Below are positions 24,923 through 33,882 of a stretch of DNA of 64,000 bases, piece by piece. The stretch comes from Halorubrum depositum. GTDB lineage: Archaea > Halobacteriota > Halobacteria > Halobacteriales > Haloferacaceae. The first letter of the stretch is position 1; each line of letters begins with the position of its first letter. The stretch is taken from contig NZ_VCNM01000002.1 in NCBI RefSeq assembly GCF_007671725.1, forward strand, positions 1 through 64,000. Reading direction: 5' to 3'. The notes under the pieces are model-generated. The model ran no database searches, was not told the origin of the DNA, and saw nothing but the letters and a program-made list of their open reading frames with translations. The position numbers and the translations under genes were made by a program.

Positions 24923-25597
24923 ATGGCCACGGAACTCGCGGACGGTGTGTGGCGGTTCGAGCTGCGCGGCGTCAGCGCCTACCTCGTCGACGACGACGTG
25001 CCCACGCTCGTCGACGCGGGAACGCCGTGGGACGAGGAAGCGATCCGGGAGGGGCTCGCCGACGCCGGCTTCGACGTCTCGGACGTCGGCCGGGTGCTCC
25101 TGACCCACTACGACCTCGACCACGTCGGGACGCTCGACGCGCTGACGCCGGAGCTCGACGCGACCGTGTACGCCGGCGGGTTCGACGCGGCGATCCTCCG
25201 GGGCGAGCGGTCGCCGCCGTGGCGGAACCACAAGGGGGCGTTCCAGCGGCTCGCCGGGCTCTTCGCGACGCGGCCGGACCTGGAGATCGAGTCGGTCAGG
25301 GACGGCGAGTGCCTCGGCTCGTTCACCGCCTACCACACGCCCGGCCACACTCCGGGCCACGTCGCGTACGTGAGCGAGGAGCTGAGCGTCGCGCTGCTGG
25401 GCGACCTCGTCTCGGAGTCCGACGGAGCGCTGGAGCCCTCCGAGTGGGTCATCAGCTACGACACGGATCGGGTGCTGGACAGCATCCGGGACCTCGCCGA
25501 CCGCGCCCCGGCGTTCGAGGTGGCCTGCGTCGGCCACGGCGACCCGCTCGCGTCGGGCGGAGGCGACGCCCTCGACGCGCTCGCGGATCGGATTTAA
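24923..25597 (+). CDS. Metallo-beta-lactamase-fold hydrolase
   Basis: A 224-aa MBL-fold protein. The metal site motif is LLTHYDLDHVGTLDAL, where the canonical HxHxDH reads H-Y-D-L-D-H, so the second metal-binding His is replaced by Asp. Later motifs are intact: TPGHTPGHVAYV, LLGDLVSESDGALEP and CVGHGDPL. It is likely a glyoxalase-II-like or thioesterase-like hydrolase; the exact substrate is not readable. It is divergent from the mutS2-like gene across 145 bp and convergent with the acyl-CoA dehydrogenase. Confidence 0.85.
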   Translation: MATELADGVWRFELRGVSAYLVDDDVPTLVDAGTPWDEEAIREGLADAGFDVSDVGRVLLTHYDLDHVGTLDALTPELDATVYAGGFDAAILRGERSPPWRNHKGAFQRLAGLFATRPDLEIESVRDGECLGSFTAYHTPGHTPGHVAYVSEELSVALLGDLVSESDGALEPSEWVISYDTDRVLDSIRDLADRAPAFEVACVGHGDPLASGGGDALDALADRI

Positions 25598-25623
25598 AAT
25601 AGGGGCGGCCCGCCGCGGCCGGC

Positions 25624-26772
25624 CTACCGCGACTGCCGGTAGATCAGGTTCCGCTGGATGTCGTTCGCTCCCTCGTAGATCACCGGGATGCGCACGTCGC
25701 GGTAGACGCGGGCGATCCGGCGGTCGATGAGGATCGACCGGCCGCCGTGGAGCTTCATCCCCTTCTCGGCGCAGTCGGTGGCGACCTCCGTGGACTTGGT
25801 CTTCGCGAGCGCGGCCCAGTACCCCGCGTCCTCGTTGTCCGCGACCTTCTCGCAGGCGCGCCAGTTGAGCGCGCGCGCCGACTCGAAGCCGATCCGCATG
25901 TCCGAGAGCGTGTGCTGGACCGCCTGGAACTCGTTGACGGTGCGGCCGAAGGCGTTGCGCCCGTGGACGAACTCCTCGGCCTCCTCGATGGCGGCGGCGG
26001 CGAGCCCGAGGCCGTGCCCGCCGACGACCACGCGACCGTGGTTGAAGAAGTCCGCGAGGACGTAGAAGCCGCCGCCCTCGCTGCCGACGACGTTCTCCTC
26101 CGGGACGAAGCAGTCCTCGAAGACGATGTGGCCCTGCTTGGAGGCGCGCATCCCCATCTTCTCCGGGATGTGCTCCGCCTCGTACCCCTCGCTGTCCGTC
26201 TCGACGATGAACAGGGTGTAGTTCGAGTAGCGGTCGTCGCTCTCGCCGGTCTTCGCGTAGACGGTGAGCCAGTCGGCCTCGACCGCGTTGCCGACCCAGT
26301 ACTTCTCGCCGGTGAGCTCGTACCCCCCCTCGACCTTCTCCGCCTTCGTCGTCATCCCGGCGAGGTCGGAGCCGGTCTCGGGCTCGGAGACGGCGAGCCC
26401 CGATATCTGGTCGTTCTCCGCGACCGGGCGGAGGTACTCCTCCTTCTGACCGTCGGTGCCGTACTGCTCGACCATCTCGCAGCCGAAGCTCGCGAGCTGG
26501 AGGGTGAGCGCGATGCCGGCGTCGGCCCGGTAGAACTCCTCCGCTATCGCGAGTATCTGCGCGAGGTCGAATCCCTTCCCGCCGTACTCCTCGCCGATGT
26601 CTTGCGCGACGAGCCCGGCGTCCATCCCCGCCTCCAGCACCTCCCACGGGTAGTCGCCCGAGTCGTAGTACGCCTCGGCGTTCGGCGCGATGTGCTCGGC
26701 GGCGAACTCGCGGGCCTCGGCCTTCACGTCGCGCGCGTGCTCCGGCACGACGCTGTCGTCGAGTAGATCCAT
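25624..26772 (-). CDS. Acyl-CoA dehydrogenase
   Basis: A 382-aa flavoenzyme oxidising acyl-CoA thioesters to 2-enoyl-CoA. Domain order is typical: an N-terminal helical domain (MDLLDDSVVPEHARDV...GLVAQDIGEEYGG), the FAD-binding middle domain (LAVSEPETGSDLAG, KYWVGNAVEADWLTVYA) and a C-terminal helical domain ending VIYEGANDIQRNLIYR. The acidic residue in YEGAND is at the usual catalytic/flavin position. Electrons would pass to an ETF. It sits downstream of menE on the same strand (61 bp), but a functional link to menaquinone synthesis is not established; the substrate chain length is unknown. Confidence 0.92.
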   Translation of the reverse strand: MDLLDDSVVPEHARDVKAEAREFAAEHIAPNAEAYYDSGDYPWEVLEAGMDAGLVAQDIGEEYGGKGFDLAQILAIAEEFYRADAGIALTLQLASFGCEMVEQYGTDGQKEEYLRPVAENDQISGLAVSEPETGSDLAGMTTKAEKVEGGYELTGEKYWVGNAVEADWLTVYAKTGESDDRYSNYTLFIVETDSEGYEAEHIPEKMGMRASKQGHIVFEDCFVPEENVVGSEGGGFYVLADFFNHGRVVVGGHGLGLAAAAIEEAEEFVHGRNAFGRTVNEFQAVQHTLSDMRIGFESARALNWRACEKVADNEDAGYWAALAKTKSTEVATDCAEKGMKLHGGRSILIDRRIARVYRDVRIPVIYEGANDIQRNLIYRQSR

Positions 26773-26833
26773 GTCCGATCCGCGCCCCCCGCGACCAAAA
26801 CGTTCGTGGAACAACGAAAAACCGTGGGTGAGT

Positions 26834-28627
26834 TTATTCTCCGCCTCGCGTCTCCTCGGCGTCGACGACCTCGTCGTCGACCGCGGCGGGACTCTCGTCC
26901 TCTCGGCCTTCCCCGTTTCGGTCGGCGGGGTCGTCGTCGTCGCCGTCTCGGCCGCCGGAGTCGGCGTCCCCCGCGGTGTCGACGTCGGCGTCGCCCTCGC
27001 TCTCGCCGTCGCCGTCCGGCGGTTCGGCCGGATCGCAGGGCTCGAAGCCGGCCGTCTCCAGCTCGGTCTCGGGATCGGGGTCCAGCGCCCGACCCCCCTC
27101 CCGAAGCGCCTCCCGCGCGGCCTCCCGGTCGACGGTGCCCGAGACGGTCCGCGGGAGCTCGTCGACGAGGGCGATCGTTTTCGGGATCTTGAATCCGCTG
27201 AGTCGCTCCCGCGCGAACGACGCGAGGGCCGCCTCGTCCACCTGCTCCCCGATCCCGTCGTCGACCGCGAGCAGCGCGGCGACCCGCTCGCCCCACGTCT
27301 CGTCGTCGAGGCCGACGACGGCGACGTCCTCGACCGTGGGGAACCGCCGGAGCACGTCGCTCACCTCGCCGGGCTCGACGTTCTCGCCGCCGGTGATGAT
27401 CCGGTCGTCGAGCCGGTTGAGCACGTAGAGGTAGCCGTCCTCGTCGAACCGTCCCACGTCGCCGGTGTGGAGCCCGTGCGGACCGAACGCGGAGCGGTCG
27501 AGCTCGGCGGCCGCCCCCTCACCTGGGTCCGGCGGGCGTTCCAGGTACCCCGGCGTCACCGTCGGGCCGTCGACGACGATCTCGCCCGTCTCGCCGGCCT
27601 CGACCGGCGCGCCGTCTTCGTCGACGACCGTCACGTCGGTGCCGAACAGGGGGCGTCCGACGGTGCCGAGCCGGCCCTTCGTCTGCCGGGGGGTGGCCGT
27701 CGCGATCTGCGAGGCCGACTCGGTCATCCCGTAGGTCGGATAGACTGGGACCGAGTAGTCCCGACAGCGCTCCAGCAGCTCGTCCGGCGCCGGCGCGCCG
27801 CCGAGCAGGACCGCGCGGAGCGTGTCCGAGAGGGTGCCGCGCCTGTCGAGCATCCGCTTGAGCATCGTCGGCACGAGCGAGACGCCGGTCACGTCGTACG
27901 CGTCGATGTCGTCGGCGGTGCCGCCGGCGTCGAACCCCTCTCGGAGCACGAGGGTCGTCCCGTACAGCGCGGAGCGGTAGACCGGTGCGAGCCCGCCCAT
28001 GTGGTGCAACGAGAGGGAGACGAGCCAGCGGTCGCCGGGGTCGACCCCGAGCCGGAACGCGGAGGCGACGGCGGAGCTGTACACGTTGCCCGCGGTGAGC
28101 GGCACCGGCTTGGGCTCCCCCGTCGTGCCCGAGGTGAAGAGGATACAGAGGTGATCGCCGAACTCCCACTCCGGAGGGTCGATCGTCGCCGGCTCCACGT
28201 CGTGGACGGCGGTGACGGTCGCGTCGGCGGGGTCGTCGACGGAGAAGACGGGCGTGTCGTCGATGCCGTCGACGGCCGCCAGCGCGTCGTCCTCTGTCGG
28301 CTCCGCGCAGACGACCGCCGAGAGCTCCGCCCGTTCGATCCGCTCCGAGAGCTCCCTGGGCGTGAGTCCCTGCCCGAGCGGGACGAAGGTCGCGCCGATC
28401 CGCATCGCCGCGTGGACCAGCCCGACCGTCCCGACGTACGGCGGCGTGAGCACGCCGAGCCTGTCGCCCGCCTCGATCCCGTGGGCGACCAGGCGCCCGG
28501 CCGTCTCCGAGACGAGCCGGTCGAGGTCAGTGTACGTCCACGCCTCGCCGTCCTCGGCCCGCACGAGCGCCGCGTCGTCCGGCGAGGCGGCGACCCGGTG
28601 TGACAGCCAGTCGCGCACGGGGGTCAC
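26834..28627 (-). CDS. menE: o-succinylbenzoate--CoA ligase
   Basis: A 597-aa acyl-adenylate-forming enzyme; in menaquinone synthesis it activates o-succinylbenzoate with ATP and CoA. Motifs: the P-loop ILFTSGTTGEPKPVPLT (A3), YPTYGMTESASQIATA (A5), HTGDVGRFDEDGYLYVLNRLDDRI (A7/A8) and FKIPKTIALVDELPRTVSGTVDR (A10 region). In A10 the usual catalytic Lys (normally ...GKxxR) reads GTVDR, so Lys is absent at that point. The last 80 residues are a disordered acidic tail (DGESEGDADVDTAGDADSG). Assignment as MenE rests on general resemblance and on menF 6.5 kb away; another acyl-CoA synthetase role is possible. Confidence 0.75.
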   Translation of the reverse strand: MTPVRDWLSHRVAASPDDAALVRAEDGEAWTYTDLDRLVSETAGRLVAHGIEAGDRLGVLTPPYVGTVGLVHAAMRIGATFVPLGQGLTPRELSERIERAELSAVVCAEPTEDDALAAVDGIDDTPVFSVDDPADATVTAVHDVEPATIDPPEWEFGDHLCILFTSGTTGEPKPVPLTAGNVYSSAVASAFRLGVDPGDRWLVSLSLHHMGGLAPVYRSALYGTTLVLREGFDAGGTADDIDAYDVTGVSLVPTMLKRMLDRRGTLSDTLRAVLLGGAPAPDELLERCRDYSVPVYPTYGMTESASQIATATPRQTKGRLGTVGRPLFGTDVTVVDEDGAPVEAGETGEIVVDGPTVTPGYLERPPDPGEGAAAELDRSAFGPHGLHTGDVGRFDEDGYLYVLNRLDDRIITGGENVEPGEVSDVLRRFPTVEDVAVVGLDDETWGERVAALLAVDDGIGEQVDEAALASFARERLSGFKIPKTIALVDELPRTVSGTVDREAAREALREGGRALDPDPETELETAGFEPCDPAEPPDGDGESEGDADVDTAGDADSGGRDGDDDDPADRNGEGREDESPAAVDDEVVDAEETRGGE

Positions 28628-28645
28628 CCCCGTCGCGGCGGCGAC

Positions 28646-29080
28646 TCACTCATCGGTCGGGTGTCGAACGGTGAGCACCGGCACGTCGGAGGTCCGGACG
28701 ACCCGCTCGGTGACGCTGCCGAGGAGGTACCGGTCGAGCCCCTTCCGGCCGTGCGTCCCCATCACGATCATGTCGACGTCGTGCTCGTCGGCGTAGTCGC
28801 GGATCGAGCGGTACGCGGTCCCCGTCGCGACGGTCGTCTCGCAGTCCACGCCGGCGCGTTCGGCCGCGTCCGCGACCCGCCGCGTGGCCTCCTTCCCCTC
28901 GGATTCGAGGGCGTCGACGACGACCTCGGCGCCCGCTTCGAGCGTCGAGTACGCCGCGCCGTCGACGACGTACAGCGCGTGGAGCGTGGCGCCGTACTGG
29001 CCGGCGAGGTCGATCGCGTGTTCGATCGCGGCGTCCGACGCGGGACTGCCGTCGGTCGGAACGAGGATCTGCGAGTACAT
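28646..29080 (-). CDS. Universal stress protein (UspA family)
   Basis: A 144-aa cytosolic protein with the alpha/beta Usp fold. It starts MYSQILVPTDGSPASDAAIEHA and has the nucleotide-binding pattern GTHGRKGLDRYLLGSVTERVV (G-x2-G-x9-G-S), so it probably binds ATP. It ends with the usual final strand DVPVLTVRH. The start at 29080 is preferred over a more distant ATG because MYSQILVPTDGS is the family N-terminus. Only 18 bp separate it from menE, so readthrough into menE is possible. A second Usp is at 57024. Confidence 0.92.
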   Translation of the reverse strand: MYSQILVPTDGSPASDAAIEHAIDLAGQYGATLHALYVVDGAAYSTLEAGAEVVVDALESEGKEATRRVADAAERAGVDCETTVATGTAYRSIRDYADEHDVDMIVMGTHGRKGLDRYLLGSVTERVVRTSDVPVLTVRHPTDE

Positions 29081-29205
29081 CGTACCCTCGCTACGCTCGG
29101 TATCGATTAAAAACCCGATCACCAGCGGCGCCTCGCGAGAAGACCGCGCGACGCAGTCGCGTTTCCGATCGCGCCGAGTGAACGTCGCCTCCGCCCGCGT
29201 CGCCG

Positions 29206-30162
29206 CTAGCGGAACCCCATCGCTTCGATCTGCTCCTGGTAGCGGTTACGGATGGTGACCTCGGTCACCTGCGCGACGTCGGCGACCTCGCGCTGAGTCT
29301 TCTTCTCGTTACACAGAAGCGAGGCCGCGTAGATCGCGGCGGCGGCGAAGCCGGTCGGGGACTTCCCGGAGAGGAGTCCCTGCTCGGCGGAGACGTCGAT
29401 TATCTCCGTCGCCTTCGACTGGACCTCCTCGCTCAGCTCCAGCGAGGAGGCGAAGCGCGGAACGAACTGCTTGGGGTCGACGGGTTTCAGCTCTAAGCCG
29501 AGCTCCTGGGAGATGTAGCGGTACGTCCGGCCGATCTCCTTCTGCGGCACGCGCGAGACGTCGGCGACCTCGTCGAGCGACCGCGGAATGCCCTCCTGCC
29601 GACAGGCGGCGTAGAGGGCGGCGGTGGAGACGCCCTCGATCGACCGCCCGCGGATGAGGTCCTCGTTGAGCGCGCGTCGATAGATAACTGAGGCGACCTC
29701 GCGTACCGACCGCGGAACGCCGAGCGCGCTGGCCATGCGGTCGATCTCCGAGAGCGCGAACTGGAGGTTGCGCTCGCCCGCGTCCTTCGTCCGAATCCGC
29801 TCCTGCCACTTCCGTAGCCGGTGCATCTGCGACCGCTTCTCCGAGGAGAGCGACCGGCCGTACGCGTCCTTGTCCTTCCAGTCGATCGTCGTCGTCAGCC
29901 CCTTGTCGTGCATCGTCTCGGTGATGGGGGCACCGACGCGCGACTTCGACTGCCGCTCCGAGTGATTGAACGCGCGCCACTCCGGGCCGCGGTCGATGTT
30001 CCGCTCGTCCAACACCAGCCCGCAGTCCTCGCACACGAGCTCCTGGTCGGCGTCCGTGACGATCTCTTCCGACTCGCACTCCGGGCAGGAGAGCGTCTCC
30101 GTCTCGTCCGACTCTCGCTCGGTGTTCCGCTCCTGTTGACGCTGGCGGCTCGGACGTTCCAT
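29206..30162 (-). CDS. tfb: Transcription initiation factor IIB (TFB), second copy
   Basis: A 318-aa TFB with a short charged N-terminus ([18 protein letters not shown]). A zinc ribbon (CPECES...CEDCGLVL), the B-finger ([15 protein letters not shown]), a conserved linker and two cyclin repeats follow. The end [25 protein letters not shown] is the DNA-contacting helix-turn-helix. Compared with the copy at 5516 it is shorter at the N-terminus and closer to what I remember as the main haloarchaeal TFB. A TTTAAA box 29 nt upstream implies a leaderless mRNA, whereas the first copy has a leader. Multiple TFBs with different promoter preferences are known in haloarchaea. Confidence 0.95.
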   Translation of the reverse strand: MERPSRQRQQERNTERESDETETLSCPECESEEIVTDADQELVCEDCGLVLDERNIDRGPEWRAFNHSERQSKSRVGAPITETMHDKGLTTTIDWKDKDAYGRSLSSEKRSQMHRLRKWQERIRTKDAGERNLQFALSEIDRMASALGVPRSVREVASVIYRRALNEDLIRGRSIEGVSTAALYAACRQEGIPRSLDEVADVSRVPQKEIGRTYRYISQELGLELKPVDPKQFVPRFASSLELSEEVQSKATEIIDVSAEQGLLSGKSPTGFAAAAIYAASLLCNEKKTQREVADVAQVTEVTIRNRYQEQIEAMGFR

Positions 30163-30186
30163 TATAAGGTTTCTGGTTATTGCCGC

Positions 30187-30195
30187 ATTTAAACC
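30187..30195 (-). promoter_or_regulatory. TATA box for the second tfb gene
   Basis: On the minus strand this is GGTTTAAAT, centred 29 nt before the ATG at 30162, so transcription would start at or next to the start codon. It lies in the 290-bp divergent region 30163-30452. Apart from this box and the one for the gene at 30453, I see no feature in that region. Confidence 0.6.
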
Positions 30196-30424
30196 TTTGT
30201 CCCGGATCCGCACGCGCCGTCGGTCGGTAGCGACTCGTCTGATCCGGCCTGAGTACGGCCTCCGGCGCTTCACGCGCACGTTTCTGACGATCTCGCGCGG
30301 ACGCTACCGCCCGCAGAGACGTCGCCGCCGCCGGACGTCGAACACGAAACGTGACCGTCGTGGTGGGTCACATTCGGCTCTCGGCGCTCGACCCAATAAT
30401 TACTACTAGGCATTCACAAAGACT

Positions 30425-30434
30425 TTTGTATAAC
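30425..30434 (+). promoter_or_regulatory. TATA box for the gene at 30453
   Basis: TTTGTATAAC is centred about 23 nt before the ATG, inside a distinctly A/T-rich stretch (30406-30450). It fits a leaderless transcript carrying the gene at 30453 and the downstream methyltransferase. Confidence 0.5.
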
Positions 30435-30452
30435 TACAACATATTGGTTTCC

Positions 30453-30854
30453 ATGAGCACGACGCAGTCCGACGGGATCGAGGGGACGCTCCGCGGCTGT
30501 CGACCCGCGGAGATCGACCCGATCGTCATCGACGCCGCCGACCTCGACAGCACCGCGCCCGAACACCTCCGCGACCTCAAGGCCGAGCTCTCGGCCCGCG
30601 GCTACCAGCCGGCGACGCTGTCGGTCGACGCCTGCTTCGACTGCGAGGACACGCTCTCGACGCAGCGGGAGGCCGACCGGCTCCGCGAGTACGTCCGCGC
30701 GGCGTCGTTCCTCGGCGCCGGTCGGATCGAGGTCCGTCTGGGTGAGGTTTCCGATCCCGCCGCCGCGGAGCCGGCGCTGTCGGCGCTGGCCGAGCGCGCC
30801 CGTCGGGAAGGGGTCGAGCTCGTCCGGACCGGCGGCGACGCGACGGCGGCCTGA
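30453..30854 (+). CDS. Conserved hypothetical protein, TIM-barrel-half-like
   Basis: A 133-aa acidic protein (MSTTQSDGIEGTLRGCRPAE). Its second half (READRLREYVRAASFLGAGRIEVRL, ALSALAERARREGVELV) reads like two beta/alpha units of a xylose-isomerase-like or AP-endonuclease-type TIM barrel, but the remaining units are missing. That similarity is by eye only. Residues 40-65 (EHLRDLKAELSARGYQPATLSVDACFDCEDT) include two cysteines in CFDC. It is followed after 3 bp by the METTL5-like gene, indicating an operon. Function unknown. Confidence 0.7.
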   Translation: MSTTQSDGIEGTLRGCRPAEIDPIVIDAADLDSTAPEHLRDLKAELSARGYQPATLSVDACFDCEDTLSTQREADRLREYVRAASFLGAGRIEVRLGEVSDPAAAEPALSALAERARREGVELVRTGGDATAA

Positions 30855-30857
30855 CGG

Positions 30858-31481
30858 ATGGCGTCGAAGCGCTCGCTCGCGACGAAGCTCGGCGTCGTCG
30901 CCGGGTTCGAGGAGCCGCGCGTCGCGCTCGAACAGTACCCCACGCCGCCCGATCTGGCCGCGCACGTCGTCCACCTCGCGGACCTCCACGGCGACGTCGA
31001 CGGGCGGACCGTCCTCGATCTGGGCACCGGGACGGGGATGCTCGCGCTCGCCGCCGCCCTCCGCGGCCCCGCCCGCGTCCTCGGCGTCGAGCTCGACCGC
31101 GACCCGTTGATCACCGCGATCGCCAACCAGCGCCGGGTGGCCGCGAGCGCGCCCGTTCACTGGATCCAGGCTGACGCGACGCGGCTCCCGTTGGCCGTGC
31201 CAGACCCCGTGACGGTCGTGATGAACCCCCCGTTCGGCGCGCAGGACGGGAACCGCAATGCCGACCGCGGGTTCCTGACGACGGCGAGCCGGGTCGCGAC
31301 CGTCTCCTACTCGGTCCACAACGCCGGAAGCGAGGGGTTCGTCGAGGCGTTCGCGGCCGACAACGGCGGCGAGGTGACCCACGCGTTCGCCGCCGACTTC
31401 GCGATCGACGCGCAGTTCGACCACCACGAAGACGAGTCGCGCGAGGTCGACGCCGAGGTGTACCGGATCGAGTGGGCGTGA
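30858..31481 (+). CDS. METTL5-family RNA/DNA N6-adenine methyltransferase
   Basis: A 207-aa class I SAM methyltransferase. It begins with the family element MASKRSLATKLGVVAGFEEPRVALEQYPTP. Motif I is VLDLGTGTGMLALAAAL, and the catalytic motif IV is VVMNPPFGAQDG (NPPF type), which methylates exocyclic adenine amines. This is the archaeal counterpart of METTL5, which in eukaryotes modifies 18S rRNA; a rRNA target is probable but not shown here. It is encoded in a two-gene unit with the small hypothetical protein 3 bp upstream. The end is convergent with the rhomboid gene. Confidence 0.88.
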   Translation: MASKRSLATKLGVVAGFEEPRVALEQYPTPPDLAAHVVHLADLHGDVDGRTVLDLGTGTGMLALAAALRGPARVLGVELDRDPLITAIANQRRVAASAPVHWIQADATRLPLAVPDPVTVVMNPPFGAQDGNRNADRGFLTTASRVATVSYSVHNAGSEGFVEAFAADNGGEVTHAFAADFAIDAQFDHHEDESREVDAEVYRIEWA

Positions 31482-31509
31482 GGCCGTCGGTCCCTCTCAC
31501 CCGCCCGCG

Positions 31510-33417
31510 TCACTGCCGCCCCTCGTACCGCTCCCGCGTCGCGATCCGCACCCGCGTCTCCCCGCGCTCCGCGAACACGGCGTCGTCCTCCCGGACGAAC
31601 GCGACGCCCTGCAGCGCCACCGACTCGTTCGCCGCGGGGAGCGCCGCCCGTTCGGTCTCGCCCTCGTGGGCGACGCGCAGCTCGAACCCCCCCTCGACGG
31701 CGGCGACGGTGACGTTGCGCCCGTCGATCCGCGGCTCCGCCCGCACCGGCTCGCTCGTGAACAGCGTCGAGCGCGTCTCGTTCCGGACCGCGTCGACCCG
31801 GTAGGCCGGTCCGCCGTTCGACGCCACCCAGCCGACCCGCTGGACCCAGACGGTCTCGCGCCACCCCGTCCCGCCCACGTCGACGGCGCGGTACTCCCAG
31901 AAGGCGAGGCTCCCCCGCGAGACCGCCGTCGTCCAGATCTCCCGGTCCGCGTTCTTCACGATCACCCCCGAGGTGTTGACGCTCGTCGACCGGCCGAACG
32001 CCTCGACGTCGACGACGCTCACCTGCTGATTCTCCACGTCCTCCGCGTACGTCACCTGGTATCCGTCGATCTCGATCGGATCGCCCGGCAGGTCGCCGTC
32101 GTCGACGGCGACGAGGTTCGGGACCACGCCCGGCCCGGCGACGACCGCCAGCGCCGACGCGAGCAACAGGAGGCCGACCCCGGCCGGCGTGGCGGACCGG
32201 ACGGCCCCCCGGACCGTCTCGGGCGACGGCACGGCCAGGTCGGGCCGCAGCGGCTCGTCCCGTCCCGCGACCGCGAGCGCGACGATCGCGGCGAGCGCCG
32301 CGAGCAGTCCGAACCCCAGCGCCCGATACAGCTCGTACCGCTCGTTCCCGAGGTACCAGTACACCGCCCAGAGCCGACGGGAGACGCCGAAGAGGAGGAC
32401 CGCCCCGAACGCGACGAGAGCGGTCGTTCGGCGGTCGTCGACGGCGGTTTCAGCTCCAGATCGGATGTCGGCGCCGACGTCGCCGTCGACTCCTTCCCGC
32501 CGCCGCCGGACCAGCCACGCCGCGGCGAGGACCCCTGTGAGGAGTCCGAGCGCGTGGTCCTGGATCGCGACGTTCGCCCATCCCGGCGGCCCGTAGAAGC
32601 CGCTCGCCCCGGCGGTGACGACCGGATTCCGGAGGGTCTCGTAGGCGACGTTCACCAGCGTCGCGCCCGTGAGCGCCACGATCGTGCCGACGGGGTGGAA
32701 GACGAGCGCGAACCCCCACAGCGCGAAGACGACCCCGGAGAACCCGATGACCGGTCCCAGCGCGAACAGCGCGGCGACGACGCCGAACAGCGCCATCGCC
32801 CCCGGCACGACCGCGAACGCGCGGACGTACGGGTTCTCGGCGAGCGTACCGACGTCCGTGCGCGACGCGAGCGCCGAGAGCGACGCGAGGGTCGGGAGCC
32901 CGACGGCACCGAGGCCGAACCCGGCACCCCCCTCGAACCGAATCCGGCGAAGCGACTCGCGCGAGGGGAGCGACTCGCGTGGGGGAACCGCCCCTCGCAG
33001 CGTTCCCGTCTCCTCGTCGACGTCGCGACCGCCGGGGAAGTGACCGTAGGCGTACTCGGCGATTCCTCCCGCGACGAGCGTCGACAGGAGGTTTCCCGTG
33101 ATGTGTCCCCGGCCGGCGTGCGCGAAGCTCGACCAGAGAATCCCCTCGGGGTAGAGGTACGACCACGAGCGGAACGGGATCACGACCGGGCGGTCGGGGT
33201 TCTCCAGCCCGCTCTGGACGAAGAGGTACACCCCGATCACGCCGGCGACGGCGACGAGGGTCCCCCACGGCACGCCGAGCAGGAAGCGCGAGCGGAGCGC
33301 GCGGGTCCACGCCCCGTTCGGCCGGTCCGTCTTATAAACTACGGCGAGCGCGACGGCGACGAGCGCGCCACCGACGGCGAGGTGAGCGGCGTCGGACGTC
33401 AGCGCCTCCGAGACCAT
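31510..33417 (-). CDS. Rhomboid-family intramembrane serine protease with large extra domain
   Basis: A 635-aa membrane protein. The N-terminal part (to about residue 310) has seven or more helices with rhomboid features: a His/Asn element HAGRGHITGNLLS, the GxSG motif GFSGVVFALWG with nucleophile Ser227, and DHALGLLTG with His288. Catalysis is therefore plausible. The segment between helices 2 and 3 includes an unusual charged loop (DVDEETGTLRGAVPPRES). After further membrane helices, residues of about 430-635 form a beta-rich extracytosolic domain of unknown role. Substrates are unknown. It is convergent with the METTL5-like gene and divergent from the cluster at 34419. Confidence 0.82.
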   Translation of the reverse strand: MVSEALTSDAAHLAVGGALVAVALAVVYKTDRPNGAWTRALRSRFLLGVPWGTLVAVAGVIGVYLFVQSGLENPDRPVVIPFRSWSYLYPEGILWSSFAHAGRGHITGNLLSTLVAGGIAEYAYGHFPGGRDVDEETGTLRGAVPPRESLPSRESLRRIRFEGGAGFGLGAVGLPTLASLSALASRTDVGTLAENPYVRAFAVVPGAMALFGVVAALFALGPVIGFSGVVFALWGFALVFHPVGTIVALTGATLVNVAYETLRNPVVTAGASGFYGPPGWANVAIQDHALGLLTGVLAAAWLVRRRREGVDGDVGADIRSGAETAVDDRRTTALVAFGAVLLFGVSRRLWAVYWYLGNERYELYRALGFGLLAALAAIVALAVAGRDEPLRPDLAVPSPETVRGAVRSATPAGVGLLLLASALAVVAGPGVVPNLVAVDDGDLPGDPIEIDGYQVTYAEDVENQQVSVVDVEAFGRSTSVNTSGVIVKNADREIWTTAVSRGSLAFWEYRAVDVGGTGWRETVWVQRVGWVASNGGPAYRVDAVRNETRSTLFTSEPVRAEPRIDGRNVTVAAVEGGFELRVAHEGETERAALPAANESVALQGVAFVREDDAVFAERGETRVRIATRERYEGRQ

Positions 33418-33493
33418 GTGGGAGAAGGAGCGGTCGGCCGCATATCAATCCGCGGGTCGGGCGACGGTCCGAGGGGCAGGCGACGCCCCGTCC

Positions 33494-33772
33494 TCAGATC
33501 TTGCTCTCGGCGTCGTCCGCGAGCTCCTCCATGCGCTTCCCGACGCGGCCGGCGGGGGAGAACTCGTCCTCGCTCATCGCGTTCGCCAGGGCGTTGCCGA
33601 GCACGAACACGGCGTGTTTGTGCTCGCTCTTCGACTTGTGGACGTGCGAGGGGTCGACCTCCAGCTCGTCGTACGGGTCGAACAGCGAGCCGTCGACGGT
33701 CTCGTGCGAGCGGAAGTGCTCCATGATCGTCACCATCTGTTCGTGGAGTTCGAGGAGCTCGTCTTTGTGCAT
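33494..33772 (-). CDS. UPF0058 family protein, longer copy
   Basis: A 92-aa acidic protein starting MHKDELLELHEQMVTIMEHF, with the family core HVHKSKSEHKHAVFVLGNAL and a C-terminal helix FSPAGRVGKRMEELADDAES. It resembles the 77-aa copy at 4726 but carries an inserted acidic stretch (VDGSLFDPYDELEVDP). A CTTAAAG box about 27 nt upstream suggests a leaderless transcript. Function unknown. A ribbon-helix-helix gene follows upstream on the same strand, but it has its own promoter. Confidence 0.85.
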   Translation of the reverse strand: MHKDELLELHEQMVTIMEHFRSHETVDGSLFDPYDELEVDPSHVHKSKSEHKHAVFVLGNALANAMSEDEFSPAGRVGKRMEELADDAESKI

Positions 33773-33795
33773 ACCCGGGATACGGGGCGTAGACA

Positions 33796-33802
33796 CTTTA
33801 AG
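33796..33802 (-). promoter_or_regulatory. TATA box for the second UPF0058 gene
   Basis: CTTAAAG on the minus strand is centred 27 nt before the ATG at 33772, consistent with a leaderless mRNA. Confidence 0.45.
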
Positions 33803-33882
33803 CGTTGTTGAGGGGAATACGCACGGCTGTCGGGCGTCGTCGGACACGAACGAAAACGCCGACCGCGGAGCCGGCCGCCGGC

